Shown here: one piece after another, positions 1 through 11,400 of the stretch
Numbering within the stretch: position 1 is the first letter of the stretch
How the letters are laid out: every line of letters starts with the position of its first letter
DNA from: Gyrodactylus bullatarudis
Taxonomy: Eukaryota > Platyhelminthes > Monogenea > Gyrodactylidea > Gyrodactylidae
NCBI GenBank assembly: GCA_012064415.1
Contig: SSNU01000279.1
Coordinates: 434,001 to 498,000 of the forward strand
Direction: 5' to 3'
DNA length: 64,000 bases
Notes under the pieces: model-generated
Database searches by the model: none
Seen by the model: only the letters and a program-made list of their open reading frames with translations
What the model was told of the DNA's origin: nothing
Translations under genes and position numbers: made by a program

Positions 1-36
1 TTGAATAATAATTCGACAATCATTCTTTTTCAATAG

Positions 37-2474
37 AACACAACAAGAGGCCCTTCTAGAGGAGGAAGAAGCAGGAGACGACGAAATATACAGAAATTGG
101 CGTCCAGAAGAAGTAGAAGAAGAGTATAACATTTATAATTGCTCAATGCAGGAGTCCTCAGACGATCGTTACGCTGGGGAGAACTACTATAGGTCAGACA
201 TTGAAAACGAAAAGTCATCATTTATCAAAGTAGATAACAGTAATCGATTGCACATGACATCAGATGATTCTTCACAAATGGTTCCCATCAACTTGGAGGA
301 TAAACTTGACTTTATCATTGATTCAACGCAGGGTTTCTCCTCCATTACCGATCCAAATAGTTCGACATCTTCCGTTTATACTACAGCTAAGTCTAGTCCT
401 TTTCCTACGAATCCGCCAACACCGATTGAACATGTTGGCCAATTTTATCCAGTTGAGGACCTTGTGCCGGAACGCCTGAAATGTTCTGTTAATAAGGTTA
501 GCTCATTCAGCAAAGCAAGCAACCAGAAAAAACAGGCGTCTGATTACGACCAAATGAAAAACTTTTACACTTCTTCACAGTATTATTCAAACCGGGATTT
601 CAACGAGGCTGATCGTATGATTCAGCAATCGGTGCATTTCCGAACGATCGTCAGAAAGGATCAGACAGGCTATGGGTTCACTGTATGTGGATCACATCCA
701 GTAACAGTCAGAACTATAAGATCTAGTGAGTTTCATTCCCAAATTAAATGATGAATATTAATATTAGAGTTGATGTAGATTTTTGAACGAAGCTGTATTA
801 TATTTTACTATTTCAATTAATGAATGAATGTGTGGCTCGCAATTCTAAATACAATACAAGAAGTGAATAAATTGAATCAATGGGTTTAGCTTTAGGCTAA
901 TTTGAATTACAGATTACTGTTAATAGCTATTATTATCGAGGAAGAGAAATAATAATCATATTATTGATTTTTTATTTTGGAAATAAAGTAATTTGAATGA
1001 TAATACAAAAATATAAAAAATGATTTCATATAGAGCCATGATAATTGAATTTGGAATAAATTAAAAATCCTTTACTAAATCACTTCTTTGCCATCCAAAC
1101 TTTCCATGGCTTCACGTGAGCTAGAAAAGATTTCCCCCTGTGATCTAATCTAACTAATCTATGATTTTTACAAAAATCTCAATTCTTTAAAACTTTTTAT
1201 TGATTCAATGGTGGCAGAAAGATTGAAAAAAAGTTTTTCCAGATCAGGATATAAAAAGAAAATAAATTATGCTAAATCTACTCTAATTCATTTCACCTCA
1301 TAATCGTTTGGGATTTGATTTCTTGAATTTTTTTTCAATGCTTGCAAATCAATCAAATTTCGATAACTCAAAGTCCCCCGAAAATGGTAGATCTGTAGAT
1401 ATTCAAAAGAAAATACTTTTTAATAATTTTATAAAAACTAAATTACATTACACTTTTTCTCGGCTCTTGATTTTTCCCGGCTTATGCATGGTCTTCAAGG
1501 TTTTTTATTCATTTTGTAACCTTCAAGTTTCGACTCCTTCAAATTTTCGAAGTTACTAAGCATGATAATCTCCGAATAAGCTGTTTTCAAAGAGATTACT
1601 TTGTATTCATTTTAGTAGTTCTTCAGGGAGCTGTTCGGCATAGATTGACTATAAAGTTGTCCGCTTGCTACCTGACTATGTTGTCTTCTGGCTAGTCAGG
1701 TAACAAGCGAACAACGTTATATTCAGAATACTTTGTATTCATTTTAGACATAATTTTCAGGAGACACTTCTAACTTATCAGCCATAGCAGATGTTTACAG
1801 GGATGTCCATTAATTTTTGCAAAACAAAAAGAACATTGGAGTTTGTTGAGATTAAAAACTCACTATTTAATTCACTATTTCGATCTTGAGAAAAATTTAA
1901 AAAATCTTCTTTAGGGGTAGAGAAGATTTGTAAGAACCTAGATTTCATTTCAACTAAATTTATATAACAAAAGTGATGAAATTACACTGTTTTAATAATA
2001 GATGGAACTGCTGAAAGGGCTGGCCTAAGACCTGGTGATGAGATTATCAAAGTCAATGGAATTTACGTTGAAAACCACACCCACTCCGATGTGGTTTCCA
2101 AAATTAAATGTGAGTAATATGACGTATCTTCAAATTATTCTTTCAAATCGATAAATTTCATTAATAAACATGGAATTAATTTTGAATGACAGCTAAACCA
2201 AATGTCTGCTTCATGCTGCGAAGGAATAGACTCATTCTGGAATCGGAATTAGCTCGTCAAAGCCTGTTGAATCGTTCAGGGCGTACACAAGATTCGGATG
2301 TCTTTAACATGTCGAATGCACCGCCAATTAGTGAAGAGGATATTTCTGATCGTCGTCAACGACACCAACAGCGCAGACGCCGGGCAAGAGAGGCGAGAAT
2401 GCAAAGTATTCGAATGAAGACAAATGATTATACAGACTCTCAGGAATATTCTAGCAACCTCAATGATCCGCCAA
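37..2474 (+). CDS. RhoGEF exons 1-3: acidic N-terminal region and PDZ domain
   Basis: Exon 1 (37-725) follows a pyrimidine-rich acceptor. It encodes an acidic stretch rich in Glu, then Ser/Thr-rich sequence, then the start of the PDZ domain with the carboxylate-binding loop GYGFTV. Exon 2 (2002-2109) supplies the GLRPGDEIIKVNG core and the following helix; exon 3 (2193-2474) completes the last strand (VCFMLRRN). Exon 3 then runs into a strongly basic stretch, RRQRHQQRRRRAREAR, which could be a nuclear-localisation or lipid-binding patch. Donors are GTGAGT in all three exons, and the joins (phase 1) restore an uninterrupted PDZ fold. PDZ domains of this family bind C-terminal tails of receptors such as plexin-B; that role here is inference. 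Confidence 0.88.
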
Positions 2475-5400
2475 GTGAGTGAGAAATTTACAAATTCAAA
2501 AAGAGTACCAAAAACTTGAACAATGGTTATTTTAAATTTATATCAAATTTTTATGTAGGCTTGATTTCTTTTGACTCTAAATCTTCGGATGACTTTTTTG
2601 GTAGCAAATGACGAAACTGAGTTCAACTTTAAAAATGGCATAATATAGTGGTAGAAAAAATAAAAGTATTCACTAGAAATTGTCTCTAAATCACTTATTA
2701 AAAGTTATTGAAAATGGAAAGATGACCCATTCGATAGAGAATATTCGTTTCTATCAGAAATTACTTTTACTCGTACAAAGAGTTCATTCATATTTTCATA
2801 AATACAAATTTACAATATTTCATTAAATTTCAAAACGAAAAATTAAAAGTATTCACTTTTATTTTGTAAAATCTCCCCTACCAAGTACAACATTTAAGCA
2901 CCTTTTTGACATGGAATCATACAAATTTTCTATTATTTCTTTTGGGATTGATTTCCACTCTTCATTGATTCTTTGAACTAGTTCTTGCCTATTTGAATAT
3001 ACTCTCCCTTGGGAATAGACTTTTTGAGATAAAATTCCCCACAAGTTTTCAATCGGATTCAAGTCGGGGCTCCTAGCTGGCCATGACAAAATCTGTATCT
3101 CATTATCATCAAACCATGTTCTAGTTGATGCTGATCGATGACAGGGAGCATTATCTTGCTGGAATATCATCTCGCACTTATGAATTTCCTCCTTAAAGGG
3201 TAATAGCTGATCCTCAAGCAATTTCTGATATGAATTTGAATTAAGCTTCTCATCAATAACGACAAGATTTCCAGTTCCTTGCTTTGTGATAAACCCCCAA
3301 ACCATTACATTGCCTCCACCAAATCCTCGTTTGATTTTAGTAGGTCTAGGTAGAGACTTGTCAATCCAACAAGAAGAAAGGCCATCAGGTCCATCCAAAT
3401 TGAATTTTTTCTCATCTGAAAACATGATTTTACTCCAATCTTGGTTTTGGACAATTTTATCATGAGCCCACTGGTATCTCGATTCCCTATCCTTGATACT
3501 TAGATTAGGAACCCTTTTTGGTCTTCCCCAATAGATATTAGGATTAGTATTCAAATAATTTTGAACTGTTCTAATGCTGACATTCAATTTAAGCTCAGCT
3601 TTTATTTGAGAAGCTGTTGCTTTTTTCTTGATGGCTAGATTGACAATTTTTTTAATCAGGCAATTGGGTATGGATCTCTTTCGGCCTCGCTTTTTCGGAT
3701 TTAGCTTCTTTTGTTTGACTGAAAACAAATTATTAACAGTTCTACATGAGCATCCGATTATTTTAGCTATCTTCCGATTGCTTGAGCCATCTTGTTTTAA
3801 TTTGTTGACAAAATCTCTATCACAGCCTCTCAGCTTCGAAAATTTCAATTTTTTAACGAACATTTTTGAACTATGTTTAGTTTATTGGCGATAATATATT
3901 TGAATGTACTGTGTAAGAGATATAATGAAAATTCAGAATTCAAAGTCTAATTCTAACTGGGAAAAAAGGTGATTGAAACTGAATACTTTTAATTTTTCGT
4001 TTTGAAATTTAATGAAATATTGTAAATTTGTATTTATGAAAATATGAATGAACTCTTTGTACGAGTAAAAGTAATTTCTGATAGAAACGAATATTCTCTA
4101 TCGAATGGGTCATCTTTCCATTTTCAATAACTTTTAATAAGTGATTTAGAGACAATTTCTAGTGAATACTTTTATTTTTTCTACCACTATATTTAGTTGG
4201 AAAGGAATTAGTATCTGCAAAATTTCCATCTTCCTGAGAACACAGCTCAAAGTTGTACATTGAACATGAAACAAGATTTTAATGTTGTTTTGGAATGAAC
4301 CGATGCATTAAAATGAGTTTTTCTTTTTAAAGGTTCACTTAAGGCTTACGACTAATCCCGATTTCAGGGTACCGATGAGAAATTGGAATACCTTTAAAAT
4401 ATCGTTAAACTACATAGGACTACAAGTCTAAGTAATGTTAAAAACTCCCCACGTGTTATGATTCTTCTCTAGATTATTTGTTCTTGGGAAAGTCTAAGTT
4501 TAAAATGAGTTAAATTTGACCAAAAACCACTACATACGTTGCCATTGAGAATTTCCCAATAATATGTCGTAGAAGGTTGTGAGAAATGTCGGATGGAAAG
4601 TGGCAATCCTTCTTCTGTTGTTATAGCTGCTATAAATGGGTGTTTGGGTTAAAAAATTATGGGTATTGTATGAGTAAGAAGAGTAGACGTTTTGAAGTGG
4701 AAAAACAAGATAAACAAAAGATTAATAATGATAAATTTTTTCGATATTTTAACTCCATAACAGTTATAGTGTTTAAATGATACCGGGGTAGAGTCTAAAG
4801 AAACCTGGCAAAATATAACGTTTTCACTAACTTTCCTTATGAGTAGGACCTCAAAAATATGACCTAATAAATGGATTCTTTAGCGTTAATGAAAAATGAA
4901 AATATCCCGTTTATGAATTTAAACGGTGATATATTTTCACTTATAACTAAACTTTTTCCACAATTGACCTCTCGATCAAAAGTTATGAGTTTAGACCCAA
5001 ACAAAATTATTCTTGGTGAAGTTTATAACCGTTCGAAATTTTAAAAGCTCTAAGTTTTACGATAATATTTTACATTTCTAAACAAGTTTACCCTATCAAA
5101 CGAGAAAATTCTTGCATCGATTTATAACCAAGAGGAATCAAAAGAAGCAAACCTCTTTTGTAGCGTTATTAGTTGCAATAGACCCTTTTACTAAAGAATG
5201 TAGAGAATAACTTAATTTTGTTCCTACACAATCTATTAATTTGATATCTTTTGAAATTGAACCTCAGAGCCGTATGTGTACACTCACGATGACTGAATTC
5301 TCTGAGAATCTTATTCATTCCCGTTCCACAATGTTTAAGAAAATTTTGAAATGAAAAATAAGTGTAAATGCTCTTCAGAAATTGAATTTAAGATTTATTG

Positions 5401-8400
5401 AGTTTATAGTTCATTGATTGGCAGTTTTTAACTAAACTTTTTCTATGATCAGTCGAGAGGTTGAGTGATATGTCCAATAAAGAGTGGCAAACCTTCCTCT
5501 GAGGTTATAGCTGCAATGAACGGATGTTTTGCTTCAAAGATTATTTTCTTATCGGGTCCAAACATTGCAGAACAATAATATGATTTAATCATTGTCACAG
5601 CCGAGGCCTCAACGCCATTTTCATTTATCTAAATTTTTATATTTTCATGAGTATATGAGATAAATTTCTTCATAACTTTTACTATTTTAATTTCTACACA
5701 ACTTTGTGATCCCTAAATTCCTGGATCTATCTCAGCTGTGGTAGCAATATTCACAAAGAGAAGGGATTGTAAACTCATACTTGTTGAAGTCTTGAGAATA
5801 ATCGGGAACTTGAAGGGAACACTAAAGAATGTAGAGGACTAACTGAATTTATAGTGAAGCTAAATGAAAAATTTATTGGTTTACCAGGCAATACTAAGCT
5901 TGGAAATGAGCCTTGCCGATATTATAAGGTCTCATGAATTATGAACTTGAAAAAATATATAATTAACCTCAGATTTTTCTCGGAAACTGAAATTATCATC
6001 AGAAAATAGGAATAAGAATTATTAAGGACTTGGAATGTGTAAATACTCACTTCAAAAGTTGCCTGATGAATGATACTCGTGATCTTCTGGGTTTCCGCAA
6101 ACATATTGGTTAGGTCACTGGCATCAGTAAAAACCTGTTTCATTCCCATATTCTGAAAGACTTCGACCATGCTGGTCTGTTTCTCTAACTTGAATTTTGG
6201 TACCGACAAATCGACCTCAGTTTTCCTATAATGACTGTAGAAGACTTTCTCAAAGTTTTCCTTAGACTTCTGGTTATCGCTGAAGAGGTCAGCTATTGCT
6301 TTCTTGAGGCCATCGAACCTGTCCGGCAGTATTATCATTACATTGAAATCTGAGTTCAAAAGTATCATCTTAACAGCCCGCAGGTGAAGCTCTGGGAATT
6401 CGTGATATAGAACCTCCATATCCCTCTCCGACATGAAGTTGATAACCTTTTTACTCCCATCAAGATACGTGAACTCCATTGGGTATTTGTTTGGGGAGAA
6501 TCTTTCGTACCATGACGCTAAGATTGATCTAAAGAATTAGATTAATTACCTTTGAAATACATTGCGTTGATTATGATTGAACAGGAATCTTCAAGCATAC
6601 TAGCAGAGACCATATTCTCTATCTTTCCCCTGGTTGTCTCAGATATGAACTTGTTCATCCTCTCAGCCCATAAGGTTGCATTTTCGCTGAGATCTCTCGC
6701 CTACACTCATAATCAAGAAAGGACTCACGAATATCAGTTCCGAGTCGAAATGTTTCTTCAAGGTCTTCTCGAAGTCTGCTTTAATGTCGACCTTGGAGTA
6801 GAGCCGAGTGAGCGAGACAAGTTCAGCCTCTCCACTGGTCTCGGGCAGCTGTCTTACGTACTTAGAAACTCCGTTCTCGATTTCCTTCAAGTCCTTCAAC
6901 TTGAGTGAGTGTAGAATCTCCTGGAGGGTTACGTTCTTTGCACCAAGCGCCACAACCAGCATGCCCGTATAGATACTAATTGGGCCGATGACATGGTTCT
7001 CGGGAGTTTTTTCTGGGCATGAAAATATTCGAATTACCTTGATCGAATGTCCTTGCGTAGAATGCGCGTATAAAATCACCAACTTTGAATTTCATTCTCT
7101 AACCAGTTAATATTTTTCTAATGACTTCAATGCAATATTATATTGGTGATCACGTAAACATTGTGCAATCATTACGATCAATGTTTTATGCTAGCCTTAA
7201 CTTAATGAACAAGGTTTATTTCTATTTTGCTCAGCTACAAGAGTTGCATTCATGTGTAATCAAAAATATTCTTAATATGTTTGAGCCCATTAATTCTAGA
7301 AGTCTCATCCTTCTTTTTAGCTTTTATCACTTTTTTGATTTCTGGTATTCGAAACCTAGTTGTCTATCAACATACAAATATGATTGTACCTCATTCACTT
7401 GTTTCGACTATTTCTAGGATGCGTTTTTGAGCTGTCCTTGCTCAGTTTTGGCTCAGTGGCGTGTGTTTTTTTGAAGTTTAATAAGCTTGCTAAGTGGTCA
7501 ACTTCTTCAAGACAAGCCTGCATGAAATTTTTGTTTTTGCTGAAATTTCCGTCGATTGGCATGTATAGAATCGAAGGTTTTTCATAGATGATATTATTCT
7601 CAAAGTCTTTGAATACTTAGGTGCTTGCAGTTGAGACTTTGTCTACAGTGGCTATCTGAACAAATCCTTGCTATATTTTATCCTCCAATTAATTCAATCT
7701 ATCTATACTCAGTAGAAAAGAGATAATTATACAGTTAGACCTGTGATTTGTGAACCAAAAATTACCCGTTAGAATTTATTTTTCGTAATCATCATACTTT
7801 TGAGTAAGGTTTCTGTATAAACCTTAAGTTTTCTGAACAAAATAAAATTGATACCTGATGAGCAGCGTCGCCCTTAAATGGTACTCTTAGATAAATCGGG
7901 GTGAGTTCCTCGACATCTTCATCTGCCTTTACCCTGACATTGGAATGTTTTCTTATGAAAGCCTCAGGATACTCGTTTTTCATTAAAAACTCTTTTAATA
8001 TTTCTTTGTCCTTTACTTTGTTCACCTCAGACGTTAATCTTTCAATTTTTAGGAACTCATTCCTCACCAAGCTCTTCTTCTGGTATACAGGACTGAAACT
8101 AAGGAAAGGCATAAATTGCGAAGGCACTGATTCCTTTCTGAAGACCCTCGTCTGAGCGATTTCATTGACCTTGGTTACTAAAACATCAAGAAAATTTAAT
8201 GATTTTTCATCCTCGTCTTCTTTGTTAAATTCTATTCCGCAATGCATGGAGTTGAGATTTGAAAGAATGCCATCAATATCATCTCTTTCATCAAGGACCA
8301 GGAAGGTATCATCAAGATAACGCGCATACAGGCGGGAGAAACTGATAAGGCAACTCATTTGACGACTTTCAAGAGAAGCAAAAAACATATCCGCAAGGAG

Positions 8401-11400
8401 TGGACCGATTGGACTGCCCATTGCTACACCATCTGTTTGCTTGAAGTAATAGCCGGCAAATTTGAAGTCAATGTTTTGAACCGTCATCAAAATTAATTCG
8501 GAGATAACATCTGGGGGGACACTGCAAATAGTTGGAAATTCATTAAGCTTATCACAAATAAACTTTACCGTTTCCGTTAGCGGTACATTTGTAAACAGGG
8601 AACTGACATCGAACGACACCATTTTGGAAGATGCGAAATCAACATTCCTTAGTTTTTCCACAAATTCGACTGAATTCTTAACTGAGAATCTGCATAGCTC
8701 ATTCCTCAAAGGCGTTAGAGTTTCAGTTAGCCACCTCACAATTTTATGCTGTGGAGTTGCTGACATGTCGAGAATCGGCCTATATTTCAATCCTAGCCTT
8801 CTCGAAGCCTTTAATTCTTCTCAGAGCTGTTTCTGCTTCTGTTGGTCGAAATCTTGAGTTATCCGCTAAGATTAATTTTCCTTTCTGAACATAATCACTT
8901 TTGGATACGATTGCAATACCCGAACCTTTATCCAAATGACATAACAGGATTTCCGGGTCTTTTCTTAATTCATTGAGGGCTTGAAAATGGCTTTTCGTAA
9001 GAAACGAAAAATCTATATTTTTCTGTTTGAATTGTTGCCACGCATCTCTTTTCACTGTGTTGAAGCGGTTTCTAGCCTCATCAGAGCTCGCTGTAATGCT
9101 ATCTGTCCGGTAGCTACCATAAAGTAAGTTCATAAGTATCAAACATTCCAAAAGATAAAATTCACTCAAGTTTGATTCATTCGATAGAAAATTTTTTGCT
9201 GATTCTTTCTATCTAATAAAAATACCAGATTAGTTGATTTCTTGTCTCATAAAACACTCCAAAACATTGGAGCAGTTTTGATTTTGGATAACAAAATGTT
9301 TTTTATCTTTTTGACATTTTTTCTGTTTTTAAGTTATTTTAGGACCTGTCAAAATTTGCTAACGGAAAGTAAAGCATTGATATATTTAGTACATTTTTTC
9401 TGATTTTAACGATGCTCTTTTAAATGAATCAAATCTCTTACTATATAGTAACAAAGTTGTTAGTTTTAGGTGTAATTAGAAATTACTACGCCAGCAGAGC
9501 ATTATAGTCAGGACCAAAGTCTGAGCAAGATATTGAACTAAATCAATACATAACATACAATGCATACTCTTCATAAAAGAGTTTTATTTAAAGGCATTCT
9601 GAAAAAGAACAACGTTGAAATTTCATACATGTACAGTGGAAAACTGATTAAAATGAAATTAATAATAGTTATATTTGAAATTAGATAATTCTTGCGATGA
9701 ATATCTATTCCAAAGGTTGTGTGACATGCCCGATGAAAAGTGGCAATCCTTCTTCCGTAGTTATGGCAGCAATAAATGGATGATTCGCATCAAAAATTAT
9801 CTTCTCATAGGGCCCGAAAGTTGCACAACAGGGATAAAGTTTGATCATTGTGACAGCTGAAGCCTCTACACCGTTTTCATTGATCTAAAACTAATAGTAT
9901 AAAGATCTTACTTCAAAAGTTGCCTGATGAATGATACTCGTGATCTTCTGGGTTTCCGCAAACATATTGGTTAGGTCACTGGCATCAGTAAAAACCTGTT
10001 TCATTCCCATATTCTGAAAGACTTCGACCATGCTGGTCTGTTTCTCTAACTTGAATTTTGGTACCGACAAATCGACCTCAGTTTTCCTATAATGACTGTA
10101 GAAGACTTTCTCAAAGTTTTCCTTAGACTTCTGGTTATCGCTGAAGAGGTCAGCTATTGCTTTCTTGAGGCCATCGAACCTGTCCGGCAGTATTATCATT
10201 ACATTGAAATCTGAGTTCAAAAGTATCATCTTAACAGCCCGCAGGTGAAGCTCTGGGAATTCGTGATATAGAACCTCCATATCCCTCTCCGACATGAAGT
10301 TGATAACCTTTTTACTCCCATCAAGATACGTGAACTCCATTGGGTATTTGTTTGGGGAGAATCTTTCGTACCATGACGCTAAGATTGATCTAAAGAATTA
10401 GATTAATTACCTTTGAAATACATTGCGTTGATTATGATTGAACAGGAATCTTCAAGCATACTAGCAGAGACCATATTCTCTATCTTTCCCCTGGTTGTCT
10501 CAGATATGAACTTGTTCATCCTCTCAGCCCATAAGGTTGCATTTTCGCTGAGATCTCTCGCCTACACTCATAATCAAGAAAGGACTCACGAATATCAGTT
10601 CCGAGTCGAAATGTTTCTTCAAGGTCTTCTCGAAGTCTGCTTTAATGTCGACCTTGGAGTAGAGCCGAGTGAGCGAGACAAGTTCAGCCTCTCCACTGGT
10701 CTCGGGCAGCTGTCTTACGTACTTAGAAACTCCGTTCTCGATTTCCTTCAAGTCCTTCAACTTGAGTGAGTGTAGAATCTCCTGGAGGGTTACGTTCTTT
10801 GCACCAAGCGCCACAACCAGCATGCCCGTATAGATACTAATTGGGCCGATGACATGGTTCTCGGGAGTTTTTTCTGGGCATGAAAATATTCGAATTACCT
10901 TGATCGAATGTCCTTGCGTAGAATGCGCGTATAAAATCACCAACTTTGAATTTCATTCTCTAACCAGTTAATATTTTTCTAATGACTTCAATGCAATATT
11001 ATATTGGTGATCACGTAAACATTGTGCAATCATTACGATCAATGTTTTATGCTAGCCTTAACTTAATGAACAAGGTTTATTTCTATTTTGCTCAGCTACA
11101 AGAGTTGCATTCATGTGTAATCAAAAATATTCTTAATATGTTTGAGCCCATTAATTCTAGAAGTCTCATCCTTCTTTTTAGCTTTTATCACTTTTTTGAT
11201 TTCTGGTATTCGAAACCTAGTTGTCTATCAACATACAAATATGATTGTACCTCATTCACTTGTTTCGACTATTTCTAGGATGCGTTTTTGAGCTGTCCTT
11301 GCTCAGTTTTGGCTCAGTGGCGTGTGTTTTTTTGAAGTTTAATAAGCTTGCTAAGTGGTCAACTTCTTCAAGACAAGCCTGCATGAAATTTTTGTTTTTG

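Noticed and set aside
7082..7084. ATG at 7082 as serpin start
   Set aside because: It reads through the 25-nt intron and gives an N-terminus (MVILYAHST) unlike helix A; the ATG at 7095 with splicing gives a better fit.
6552..7417. Plus-strand open frames opposite the serpin and its upstream region (also 10413-11448)
   Set aside because: They are antisense to serpin exons or upstream DNA, have no recognisable similarity, and appear twice only because the block is duplicated.
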